From Trinickia terrae (GTDB lineage Bacteria > Pseudomonadota > Gammaproteobacteria > Burkholderiales > Burkholderiaceae), in NCBI RefSeq assembly GCF_005144415.1, contig NZ_SWJE01000002.1, positions 323,723 through 387,722 of the forward strand: a stretch of DNA of 64,000 bases, in the 5' to 3' direction. The notes beneath the pieces were generated by a model, which saw only the letters and a list, made by a program, of their open reading frames with translations, searched no databases and was not told the DNA's origin. Every line of letters begins with the position of its first letter. Within the stretch, counting starts at the first letter, position 1. Of the stretch, positions 35,204 through 43,185 are shown one piece after another. The position numbers were made by a program, and so were the translations under genes.

Positions 35204-36153
35204 AGCCGTCTAAGGTCGCAGTGCTTATCCCTTGCTACAACGAGGAAGTCGCCATCGGCAAGGTGGTCCGTGACTTCCGGCAAGCGCTCCCCGATGCGAC
35301 GATCTATGTCTACGACAACAACTCGCGCGATCGGACCGCGAGCGTTGCCGCACAGGCCGGCGCCGTGGTACGGCACGAGTCCCAACAGGGCAAGGGCCAT
35401 GTGGTGCGCAGAATGTTCCGGGACATCGACGCCGACTATTACATCATGGTCGACGGCGACGATACCTACGAGGCCGGACACGCGCCCGACATGCTGCGCA
35501 CCGCCATGTCCGGTCCTTTCGATCTGGTCAATTACATACGGAAAGAAACCGAGGACGCAGCCTACCGAGGCGGCCACCGTTTCGGCAACCTCATGCTGAC
35601 CGGGGTCGTACGCAAGATCTTCGGCAACCGGGTCAAGGACATGCTCTCGGGCTACAAGGTCTTTTCGCGCCGCTTCGTCAAGTCGTTTCCCGCATTGTCG
35701 TCCGGCTTCGACATCGAGACCGAGCTGACCGTCCACGCGCTCGAATTGTCAATGCCGATTTCGCATGTCGAAGGCCCGTATCGCGGCCGCCCCGAGGGAT
35801 CGGAAAGCAAGCTGCACACGTACCGCGACGGCTACCGGATCCTGAAGCTGATCATGAAGCTGATCCGGCATGAACGGCCGATGTTCTTCTTCGGCTGCCT
35901 GAGCATCCTGCTGACACTGATCGCGCTGGTGCTGGTGGCCCCAGTCGTGTTGCACTACCTGGAAACGGGATTCGTGCCTCGCTTGCCGACAGCGATCCTG
36001 TCCATGGGGCTGATCTTGCTGGCGTCGCTAAGCCTGACGACCGGGACGATCCTGGACACCGTCAGCCGCGGGCGGAGAGAGGTGCGGATGTTAGCTTATC
36101 TGCAGTATCAGCCGCATGAGGTGTCGGAGATGGCTGAGAAGGCAGAGCATTGA
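35200..36153 (+). CDS. GtrB-type polyprenyl-phosphate glycosyltransferase
   Basis: The 317-residue protein has a GT2 domain (KVAVLIPCYNEEVAIGKVVR, then MVDGDD as the DxD and MLSGYKVFSRRFVKSFPALS) followed by two C-terminal helices (about 225-290). This is the layout of GtrB/DPM-like enzymes that load a sugar from a nucleotide donor onto undecaprenyl phosphate at the inner face. Coupled to the YfhO-like gene, it should make the lipid-phosphate donor used by that GT-C enzyme. A GtrA flippase is available at 28.3 or 21.6 kb but not in the same operon. Confidence 0.9.
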   Translation: MKPSKVAVLIPCYNEEVAIGKVVRDFRQALPDATIYVYDNNSRDRTASVAAQAGAVVRHESQQGKGHVVRRMFRDIDADYYIMVDGDDTYEAGHAPDMLRTAMSGPFDLVNYIRKETEDAAYRGGHRFGNLMLTGVVRKIFGNRVKDMLSGYKVFSRRFVKSFPALSSGFDIETELTVHALELSMPISHVEGPYRGRPEGSESKLHTYRDGYRILKLIMKLIRHERPMFFFGCLSILLTLIALVLVAPVVLHYLETGFVPRLPTAILSMGLILLASLSLTTGTILDTVSRGRREVRMLAYLQYQPHEVSEMAEKAEH

Positions 36154-36166
36154 AAAGACCGGATCA

Positions 36167-36201
36167 CTGCTCTGCGCCAAGGGACTATTGGCGTGGAGCA
36201 G
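36167..36201. terminator. Inverted repeat between convergent genes, possible terminator
   Basis: CTGCTC-TG-CGCCAA (36167-36180) pairs with TTGGCG-TG-GAGCAG (36188-36201) around a 7-nt loop, with a small internal bulge. It begins 13 bp after the GtrB-like stop and faces the minus-strand operon. No T-run is present. Confidence 0.5.
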
Positions 36202-36289
36202 AGCGTTGAACGAAGTTCATGCTTCTCGACGCCGCAGTCGTGTCATGGACTTCGCGAATGTATCGGCGGTGTCGGCCAATTGACGCGAT

Positions 36290-37228
36290 CTACAGAGTCC
36301 ATCGATAGAAGTCGTGCACGACGGTACGCGCGCCGAACGCCTCTTTCTGCCCGATCAGTCCCGAGTTAAGGCGAAGCCCTTGCTCTTCCGTCGAAATGCC
36401 GAAGCTGAAGAACTTTCGGTCCCGATACGTCGCGATTACCTCGGCCAGCAAGAAATCAAGTGCGCCGAGGTCGCGACCGACGTCGGAGTTCGCCATGTAT
36501 TGCGTGTGGACGATATGTCCGAAGTCGTACACGAGGGTTCCGGCGAGCAATGTATCGCCGTGCTCAGCGATATACAGCGCAATCTCGGTAGGAAAGCGTC
36601 CAGACAACAAGCGCAGTTCTCCGCACGAATGAACGGGACTGGTACCGAATTTCTCGAGTACATGCGAGAGCAACACATGGAATCCCTCGAAATCATCTGA
36701 TTGCCTGACCGTGATGCCGGATTTTTTTGCCTTGTTGATGGCCCACTTCCTGCCTTTCGAATAGCGCGGCGGCTCATCGAGACCGATCACAGACGATGCG
36801 TCCCTGCGCATCAGCGTTGCACCGGCACATGTGAGCGCGTAGAGATCATTCTGGCACGGCAGTCGATGAAACACCTGCGGAATCGCCTTGTAGATGATCG
36901 ACTGTACGCCCTGCTTCAGATAGTGCTCGCGGATGGCAGCGAACGCGAGCAAGGTGTCGTGCGCGCCGAGTTCGGCGGTATGGATAAGGCCAGCGTAGGT
37001 CAGGCCGCCATGCGAGTTGACCGTGGTGCCAGTCCGGCTCGCGGGAAACACGGCAACGGGCTTTCCATTGCGGAACAGGACCACCGAACAGTCCATGAAC
37101 CTGTCCTTGTGGTAGTCCATATAGTTGCGCACATGGAGAAAATTGCCATTGCATGACTGCCTGACGATTTGGTCCCAGACGGGAGCATCGTCTGCGTCGT
37201 AAGCCTTGAGCGAGATCGTCGTGTCCAA
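36290..37228 (-). CDS. FemAB/GNAT-like acyl- or aminoacyltransferase
   Basis: The 312-residue protein looks like a double-GNAT, FemAB-type transferase. GNFLHVRNYMDYHKDRFMDC and VVLFRNGKPVAVFPAS come early, KWAINKAKKSGITVRQSDDF in the middle, and ALDFLLAEVIATYRDRKFFS near the end. Such proteins in polysaccharide loci add amino acids or acyl groups to sugars or amino groups. It is last in the operon with the amino-sugar genes and could modify the amine those genes create. The only start fitting the full frame is TTG 37228 with no clear ribosome site, so the N-terminus is uncertain. Confidence 0.7.
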   Translation of the reverse strand: MDTTISLKAYDADDAPVWDQIVRQSCNGNFLHVRNYMDYHKDRFMDCSVVLFRNGKPVAVFPASRTGTTVNSHGGLTYAGLIHTAELGAHDTLLAFAAIREHYLKQGVQSIIYKAIPQVFHRLPCQNDLYALTCAGATLMRRDASSVIGLDEPPRYSKGRKWAINKAKKSGITVRQSDDFEGFHVLLSHVLEKFGTSPVHSCGELRLLSGRFPTEIALYIAEHGDTLLAGTLVYDFGHIVHTQYMANSDVGRDLGALDFLLAEVIATYRDRKFFSFGISTEEQGLRLNSGLIGQKEAFGARTVVHDFYRWTL

Positions 37229-37264
37229 TGCGAATTCAACTTAGTGCGTATTGTCGCCTATGCA

Positions 37265-38254
37265 TTACGCCAGAGTGCTCTCGTCGAGCGTAATCCCATT
37301 CGCCTGTGCGCAACCGAAGCCCTCATATCCCATGTTATTGCCGTTATAGAACATGTAGGTTTTGTCTTGAACGGAAATCAGTGCGGGATAGCACAGGGTC
37401 TGAGAATCCCAACCCTCGTCCGAGAGAGAGATGCCTAATTCGTTATCGTGACGTGCCCACTGCACTCCGTCGACCGATCGCGCAAGTCCCGGAAAATAGG
37501 AACCTGAGATCGTGCCCTTCGTGTAGTACATGTAGTACTCACCGTCGATACGGTAAACACGCGGACGGCCGATCCGATATTCGTCGCCTCGCACATCCAC
37601 GCAAAGTTGCCCGCGCCGCGGGATGTCGAGAAGATCGTCGGCCTCGACGTAGTGGACGTTGTACCGTGGAAACGGACGGCCATTGATGATCTCCCAACCG
37701 TCCCCGCACGCGTACCAGAGTCTCCAGCGATTGTTCTCGAATCGCGCGGAGTGAATGGCTCCGATTGTTGATTGTCCCTTGGCTCGATCGAGGACAGGCG
37801 ATTCCGAGATGCGCGTGAACGAATGCCCACCGTCGATAGAGAGCGCCACACCGCTGAATGCGAGGAACTTGGCCTTGGCGACGAGTTGAAATCCGACATA
37901 AAACATATGGATGCCGCCAGGCCCCTCGACGACATCGCCGAGAATCACGCCGTTGTCGTCGAAACATCCATCGCGTCCGATATCGAGCACCGGAGCGTCC
38001 GAGACCCTCAGGATTTTCGTAGGATCTTGGGCCGCCACGTCGACATAGCCGATGCGGCTCACACCCGCTTCGTCGCGAAACCCCGCGTACACGCGGATCG
38101 TATTTTCATCGAGACGGAACGGTGTCGGCGTCAAAGCCGTATTTTTCATCCACGGCTTTCCCTGCTTTGCCGTGTGAAACACGGCACCCAATTTTTCCCA
38201 TTGAATTGTCATGTGCTTGGCAATGGTTGTCGATAGATCACGAGGGTGGTTCAT
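37265..38254 (-). CDS. Five-bladed beta-propeller glycoside-hydrolase-like protein
   Basis: The 329-residue product has repeated short blade-like segments: ENTIRVYAGFRDEAGVSRIG, GIHMFYVGFQL, NNRWRLWYACGDGWE, DGEYYMYYTKGTIS and DKTYMFYNGNNMGYEGFG. This spacing is that of the GH32/43/62/130 five-bladed propeller fold. There is no signal peptide, so it should be cytoplasmic, which is unusual for a hydrolase and suggests a transfer, phosphorylase or editing role. ATG 38254 and ATG 38212 (MTIQWEKLG) are both possible starts. It sits between the acyltransferase and FemAB-like genes. The substrate is not known. Confidence 0.72.
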   Translation of the reverse strand: MNHPRDLSTTIAKHMTIQWEKLGAVFHTAKQGKPWMKNTALTPTPFRLDENTIRVYAGFRDEAGVSRIGYVDVAAQDPTKILRVSDAPVLDIGRDGCFDDNGVILGDVVEGPGGIHMFYVGFQLVAKAKFLAFSGVALSIDGGHSFTRISESPVLDRAKGQSTIGAIHSARFENNRWRLWYACGDGWEIINGRPFPRYNVHYVEADDLLDIPRRGQLCVDVRGDEYRIGRPRVYRIDGEYYMYYTKGTISGSYFPGLARSVDGVQWARHDNELGISLSDEGWDSQTLCYPALISVQDKTYMFYNGNNMGYEGFGCAQANGITLDESTLA

Positions 38255-38297
38255 CAGTGCCGCCGCACGGGTCGGCCACGCTGAAACAGCGCCTCAC

Positions 38298-38963
38298 TTA
38301 AATATCGGTCTCGGTGGCCAGCTTGCCCGGAACGGGCTTGGCCCCTGAACTCACGTAAATGCGGTTGGCTTCCGTATCCTTTGTGATCAGCGAGCCGGAG
38401 CCGATCACGCAGTGATCGGCCACTTTGACGTGGTCATTGAACGTGCTGTTCACGCCGAGAAAACAGGATTCACCGATCTCGCAGTAACCCGAAATCACGA
38501 CATGCGACGAGACGAAGTTGTGATCCTTGATGACCGTTCTGTGTCCGACGTGGTTGCCGCTCCAGAGGATGCAGTTGTTGCCGATGGTCACGAACGGTTG
38601 AATGACGTTGTTTTCGAAAATGAAGGTGTTCTCGCCAATCACTGCGTTGCGCCATACGAATGCTCGCGAACTGATATAGGTTGCGAACCTGTATCCCTTT
38701 TGCTTTGTCTCCAGATAGAAGCGCGTACGCAATGCATTGAGCTGGGACGACGGGATAGCGACGAATAGCGTGTACTCCGACGGCGGGTACAGCGTTTCAA
38801 GCTCTTCGTACGCGATGACCGGCTTGCGGTTAAGTTCCGGTTGGCGGATGTAGTTGCGCTCAACGCAAAACGCGACGACTTCGTAGTCTGAGTCATGCGT
38901 GAAATATTCGTCGGCGATTTCGGCCATTTCGCCGGCACCAATCAGTACAAGCTTCGTTGCCAT
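38298..38963 (-). CDS. Sugar O/N-acyltransferase with left-handed beta-helix (NeuD-like)
   Basis: The 221-residue protein has an N-terminal Rossmann-like part (KLVLIGAGEMAEIADEYFTH) and, from about residue 110, hexapeptide repeats: AVIGENTFIFENNVIQPFV, NNCILWSGNHVGH, NFVSSHVVISGYCEIGESC and HCVIGSGSLITKDTE. This is the NeuD/PglD/WbbJ class that acetylates amino or hydroxyl groups of sugars with acetyl-CoA. Following the aminotransferase gene in the same operon, it is the best candidate to acylate the new amino sugar. A GGAGAG ribosome site precedes ATG 38963. Confidence 0.87.
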   Translation of the reverse strand: MATKLVLIGAGEMAEIADEYFTHDSDYEVVAFCVERNYIRQPELNRKPVIAYEELETLYPPSEYTLFVAIPSSQLNALRTRFYLETKQKGYRFATYISSRAFVWRNAVIGENTFIFENNVIQPFVTIGNNCILWSGNHVGHRTVIKDHNFVSSHVVISGYCEIGESCFLGVNSTFNDHVKVADHCVIGSGSLITKDTEANRIYVSSGAKPVPGKLATETDI

Positions 38964-39011
38964 GCCTGTCTCTCCTTTTCGAGAATCTAAAAAGCGCGAT
39001 CCCGGTTGTCA

Positions 39012-40160
39012 TCAGAGATGATGATCCACTCCGGCCGCACGGTTTGCCGTCCGAGTGCCATCGGTACGCCGGAAGTACTCGAGCACGGCCGCGGCGACAG
39101 TTTGCACGTCGTGCGCACTCAGATAGGTGGCGAACGGAAGGCTGAGTACCTGCGATTGCAATCGCGAAGCGATCGGCAGGTCGGGCCATGTCTGGTCCGC
39201 ATAGGCACGCTGCCGGTGGTTTGCGATTGGATAGTGGACAAGCGTACCAATGCCCTGTTCGCTCAGAAAGATCTGCAAGCCATCACGACACGGCGTCTGC
39301 ACTACGAACAGGTGCCAAACGGGCTCTGTGCCCTTCAGCACGGTAGGCAGATGCAGCGGCGCCGGCGCGAGTGCTTCGGTGTACGCCTGAGCGAGTGCCG
39401 CACGCTGCCGGTTTTCTTCGTCGAGGTGACGCAGTTTGACGCGCAGCACAGCCGATTGCATATCGTCGAGCCGCGAATTCACACCGCGGAGATCGTGATG
39501 ATATTTGACTTCGGATCCATAGTTGCGCAATTTCCGCAGCGTCGCAGCCAGTGCAGCGTCATTCGTCGTAATGGCGCCGCCATCCCCCAGCGCGCCGAGA
39601 TTCTTGCCCGGATAGAAGCTAAACCCCGCAGCATCGCCGAGGCCTCCGGTACGCCGACCGTGATAACGCGCGCCGTGCGCCTGTGCAGCGTCTTCGATCA
39701 CCCGCAGACCATGCCGTCGAGCAATCGCGTTGATCGGATCCATGTCGGCAGGCTGGCCGTACAGGTGCACGGGCATGATCGCGCGTGTGCGTGGCGTGAT
39801 GGCGGCCTCGATCTTTTGCGGATCGATGTTGCAGGTCAGACCGTCGGGCTCTACAGGCACCACGCATGCGCCCGCCTGGCTCACGGCAAGCCACGTCGCG
39901 ATAAACGTGTTGGATGGAACGATGACCTCGTCCCCCTCGCCTATTCCATATGCGCGCAAGATCATATGCAGCGCATCCAGCCCGTTCGCCACGCCGATGC
40001 AGTGTTCGACGCCGCAGTATTCAGCGAATTCCCGCTCGAACGAGAGCGTCTCCTCACCTAACACATACCTGCCAGAGTCAATCACGCGGCCGATGGCATC
40101 GCGGATGTCGTTCTCGAATCGCGTATTAGCCTGCTTGAGATTCAGAAAGTCGATTTTCAT
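39012..40160 (-). CDS. DegT/DnrJ/EryC1 sugar aminotransferase, FdtB-like
   Basis: The 382-residue PLP enzyme shows the family landmarks [33 protein letters not shown] (Asp holding the pyridine nitrogen) and [20 protein letters not shown] with the Schiff-base Lys. Near-identical motifs occur in FdtB/QdtB, which aminate dTDP-3-keto-6-deoxyhexose. The FdtA-like ketoisomerase that makes that substrate is the adjacent upstream gene, 6 bp away. A clear paralogue lies at 46215-47312. The exact sugar (Fuc3N or Qui3N) depends on the stereochemistry of FdtA and cannot be told here. Confidence 0.9.
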   Translation of the reverse strand: MKIDFLNLKQANTRFENDIRDAIGRVIDSGRYVLGEETLSFEREFAEYCGVEHCIGVANGLDALHMILRAYGIGEGDEVIVPSNTFIATWLAVSQAGACVVPVEPDGLTCNIDPQKIEAAITPRTRAIMPVHLYGQPADMDPINAIARRHGLRVIEDAAQAHGARYHGRRTGGLGDAAGFSFYPGKNLGALGDGGAITTNDAALAATLRKLRNYGSEVKYHHDLRGVNSRLDDMQSAVLRVKLRHLDEENRQRAALAQAYTEALAPAPLHLPTVLKGTEPVWHLFVVQTPCRDGLQIFLSEQGIGTLVHYPIANHRQRAYADQTWPDLPIASRLQSQVLSLPFATYLSAHDVQTVAAAVLEYFRRTDGTRTANRAAGVDHHL

Positions 40161-40166
40161 TCGTCG

Positions 40167-40619
40167 TCAGCGATGTGGCGTCTCTAAGGGATGATTCAGG
40201 TCTCCGCCTTTTTTTGCGTGTACCAAGTGCATGAACTCATCGTGATCGCGGATGTAGTCGGCTGGATCGTAGACCGCCGAGGCAAGCACCATGCAAACGC
40301 CTCCCGACGAAAAGTTGTCGAGCGTCCGCCACATCATGGGGCAAATATAGAGCCCGTAGTACGAACGGTTCAGATGGAAGCGGCGCTGCCGCTCGCCGTC
40401 ATCGAGCACGATGTCGAAGCTGCCGGACATCGCAATGATAAATTGATGCAGGTTGCGGTGCGCGTGGGAGCCACGGTCTGAGCCACCTGGCACATCGTAC
40501 AAGTAGTAAACGCGCTTGATATCGAACGGAATGTGATTGCCGCCTTCAACGAAGGTCAGGTTGCCTCGTGGATCGGTGATCTTTGGCAGCTCGATAATCC
40601 GACAATCATTCAGTGGCAT
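40167..40619 (-). CDS. fdtA: dTDP-4-keto-6-deoxyhexose 3,4-ketoisomerase (FdtA/QdtA, WxcM-like)
   Basis: The 150-residue cupin starts CRIIELPKITDPRGNLTFVE and has YYLYDVPGGSDRGSHAHRNL then HQFIIAMSGSFDIVLDDGER, the conserved FdtA/WxcM pattern with the catalytic His pair. It moves the keto group of dTDP-4-keto-6-deoxyglucose from C4 to C3. The substrate comes from RmlA/RmlB, encoded about 12 kb away in this window, and the product feeds the aminotransferase next door. ATG 40619 has a strong GGAGG ribosome site and is first in a five-gene minus-strand operon. Confidence 0.9.
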   Translation of the reverse strand: MPLNDCRIIELPKITDPRGNLTFVEGGNHIPFDIKRVYYLYDVPGGSDRGSHAHRNLHQFIIAMSGSFDIVLDDGERQRRFHLNRSYYGLYICPMMWRTLDNFSSGGVCMVLASAVYDPADYIRDHDEFMHLVHAKKGGDLNHPLETPHR

Positions 40620-40816
40620 GCTCGCTTTCCTCCAGGCTCAATTCGTCGATTCGTGGTCCACATCGCTGGCGGACCGCACTTCACACACAGGCCTCGTGCC
40701 TTGGATTGGACTTGCTGATACACCGCAGGGAACTTTATGGTTGAACAAACTTGGTGCTTTCCGCGGGGGGAGATCGAACAGACAAGGTGACGTAAAAGTA
40801 GCACAAATCCGCTTGA

Positions 40817-40835
40817 CCGGGCCAAGCTGGCCCGG
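40817..40835. terminator. Perfect 8-bp GC stem with 3-nt loop
   Basis: CCGGGCCA-AGC-TGGCCCGG stands about 200 bp upstream of fdtA in a gene-free stretch. No T-run follows on either strand. It may be a remnant terminator or a binding site. Confidence 0.4.
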
Positions 40836-41316
40836 ACTTTGCTACTCCCTTAGCACGGAGTCATGCTCGATAAGCTCCAAACTGTCGCTTGAGGGATCGC
40901 AAACGAGCGGTGATCTTCCAACTCGCCGATAACTCGTCATGTATGCGCTGTCGCGCCCGAGTTGCGTCCCCTGCCGATGTGTCGGCGCAAACGATCACGC
41001 CTCCAGGTTCTTGAGTTCCGCCTTCATGCGAGCGGAAAGATCGGCAACGATCCGTTATGAGACCGTCTCCGGCAATCGGAGCAACTCCACGCGCGGATAG
41101 TATCAATCCGATTCCAGCCACTGTGCAGCAGCCGAATCCGACGAGACGACGTCAAGCGGTCCCGCTCTGCCGTCATTGATCACCACATTCTTGATTCGGA
41201 ATATGCGTTGCACGGCGGGCGACATCTTACGGGCAACACGAGGTCCGACGATTTGGTATCGCCCAAAGCGAGCAAGAAGGTATTACCAAATCTGTCCTAC
41301 CCCCCTAATTTTCCGG
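40836..41316. other. Gene-free junction region
   Basis: No gene is supported. A minus-strand frame of 86 codons (41121-40861) has no recognisable family and no ribosome site. The region separates the amino-sugar operon from the tRNA relic and looks like decayed DNA. Confidence 0.5.
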
Positions 41317-41391
41317 TTAGGGCGAGAGAATTCGAACTTCCGGCAACCTGCACCCCATGCAGGTCCGCCAGGAGACGGGCACTACGCCCCG
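41317..41391 (-). pseudogene. Degenerate tRNA-Pro (anticodon GGG)
   Basis: Read on the minus strand from 41391, the acceptor begins CGGGGCG with the usual TA at 8-9. The anticodon arm is intact (CCTGC-ATGGGGT-GCAGG, anticodon GGG), and a TTCGAAT T-loop is followed by CGCCC. This is the layout of tRNA-Pro(GGG). The D-arm cannot pair (GTGCCCGTCTCCTGGCGGA), the T-stem has a mismatch and two wobbles, and the last acceptor pair is broken. It is probably a relic rather than a working tRNA. Confidence 0.7.
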
Positions 41392-41520
41392 AAAGACGAA
41401 ACTATAACAGAGAGATTGCTAGGCTCCCGCATCTAGCAGGCAGCGCGATGACGTGCCTCCGGCTTAGAACTGGGCGGGATACTGAATCTTTTGAAAAAAA
41501 TCATCAACGACTTTACGAAG

Positions 41521-42318
41521 ATGACAAGCATTGTTCGCTCGGCGACCGTAAACGACCTCGTTGCACTGGCCCCATCAGTTAGGGACAAGGTCGCCTCCGA
41601 AGGTTTCGTCCTTATTAGAGGTATGTTTGATCGTTTGGAAATACAACAAAAACTTACCTCTCTTTATACTTATGCCAACACTGCCTCGCATAAGCCATCT
41701 GCTGGCGTTTCTCCTGCCGAAATCCGTTGCAATATGACGAAATGGTCGATTGGAGGCCATAGCCAATCTCAAGCCGGTCTGCCGCGATTCATGTTGACGG
41801 TCTACAACCCTCTTTGGGATGAAGATACGTTTAAACTCCACAGTGATTTCAGCAGACTTATCGAGATTCGCGACACCCTTGCCGGCCGTGAAACGCTTAT
41901 CGATGATCGGTTAGCACCAGCAAGATACAACGGATGCCGCGTGCAGATCTACCCTTCCGGGGGCGGTTTTATGGGTGCTCACGTCGACTCACGCGCGGCG
42001 TCGAATCTTGAAGGAACCGCGCACTGCGCGTATATCCAGATGGTATTGCTGCTAACAGAGCGTGGAAAAGATTATCAATCCGGGGGGGCTTTTGTAATCA
42101 GCGATGATAAGACAATTGACTCTGAGGCTGAAAGCCTCGCAGGTGATCTTCTGGTTTATGACGGCAGCACCCATCATGGTGTAGCCGACATAGATTCGAA
42201 TATCGCGTTCGACATCTCCAATTTAAGGGGCCGAGCTGTCGCATTGGTTACCGTTCTTACAAAGGACGACATTCTTCATAAGGTGAAGCCAGGGAAAACT
42301 ACCGGGACTACTGCTTAA
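41521..42318 (+). CDS. 2OG-Fe(II) oxygenase superfamily protein
   Basis: The 265-residue product contains FMGAHVDSRAA (the His-x-Asp iron site) near residue 155 and LLVYDGSTHHGVADID (distal His) near 215, with GYVLIRG-type start SEGFVLIRGMFDRLEIQQKL. This matches phytanoyl-CoA-dioxygenase-like enzymes. The substrate is unknown; hydroxylation of a sugar, lipid or small metabolite is possible. ATG 41521 is used; a TTG at 41491 extends the frame by ten codons. It is the only plus-strand gene in this part and sits between the tRNA relic and a truncated gene, so it is a likely insertion. Confidence 0.75.
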   Translation: MTSIVRSATVNDLVALAPSVRDKVASEGFVLIRGMFDRLEIQQKLTSLYTYANTASHKPSAGVSPAEIRCNMTKWSIGGHSQSQAGLPRFMLTVYNPLWDEDTFKLHSDFSRLIEIRDTLAGRETLIDDRLAPARYNGCRVQIYPSGGGFMGAHVDSRAASNLEGTAHCAYIQMVLLLTERGKDYQSGGAFVISDDKTIDSEAESLAGDLLVYDGSTHHGVADIDSNIAFDISNLRGRAVALVTVLTKDDILHKVKPGKTTGTTA

Positions 42319-42349
42319 CCTTCACGACCAGTAAATGTATGGTCACGGA

Positions 42350-43185
42350 TTAGCATGACAACTCCATCGGTATGGAAGCCGCGCCCATGTCATACTCGGT
42401 GGAATGGGCTCCATATCCAAACGAAAAGAGGTAGCCGAATATTTCTTTGAAATTGGATGCATACCAAGGAACGGAGATTAGCAAAAACACAGCGACACTC
42501 ATGGCCAGTTGCGCTATGTTCCGCATCAAAGTCTTCCAGCTATCCAGCAGCCACACCAAGCCAAAATCCGGTAGAAAAGCGACACTCATTGTCCGGGAAA
42601 GGAGCATCAGACCGAGAGCCGCCCCGATCCAAAATGACCAAAACCACGATGAAAATCGATCAGCTTTATAGTAGGCAAAATTTGCCAGCAAGAAAAATGT
42701 GGCAGGCAGCCCGCATTGATATTTCCTAGTATAAAGAACAATATCAGGCAGGGTTGCAACCAGCAGAGATACGCATATAGCAGCCAGCCTGGAGGATTGC
42801 TCGCGCACCCACCAAAATGTCACGAGTACGGTGGCCGCATAGAATAATATATGAGCGTAAAAGGCGATATTTTCATCCACCCCCAATCGAGCCATCAAAA
42901 TGGACGAAACAATTGGGCTTAGCGGTGCAAATTTCGTTGGGTATGACAATGCAGCCAACCATGCCGGAATTCCGCCATATTTAAGTGCATTTGCATACGC
43001 TATGGCCTGGGACATGCAACCGGCTTCGTCAATCGTCAAAGCCAGACCAAACCGGTTATGTTCGACCCACAGGAGGTTGCTCCAGGACACAAGCGCAGCC
43101 AGAATCAGCGCCGCGCCAACAACTATCGCACGAGACCTTGTTGAATCGAAGGTATTCGAATTCTTATCTTCGCCCCTCGCCTCAT
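42350..43185 (-). pseudogene. Broken GT39-type membrane glycosyltransferase
   Basis: The frame 43120-42350 encodes about 255 residues with repeated helices and TIDEAGCMSQAIAYANALKY, the first-loop pattern of ArnT/PMT (GT39) enzymes. It stops at MELSC, about half the usual length. The natural start appears to be ATG 43185, overlapping the upstream TGA as ATGA. That frame hits a TAG after 20 codons, and the homologous frame is shifted. Without it the open frame would have to start 170 bp inside the preceding gene. A frameshift plus 3' truncation makes it a pseudogene. Confidence 0.75.

Noticed and set aside
40861-41121. 86-codon minus-strand frame in the junction region
   Set aside because: No family resemblance, no ribosome site, and surrounding sequence looks decayed.
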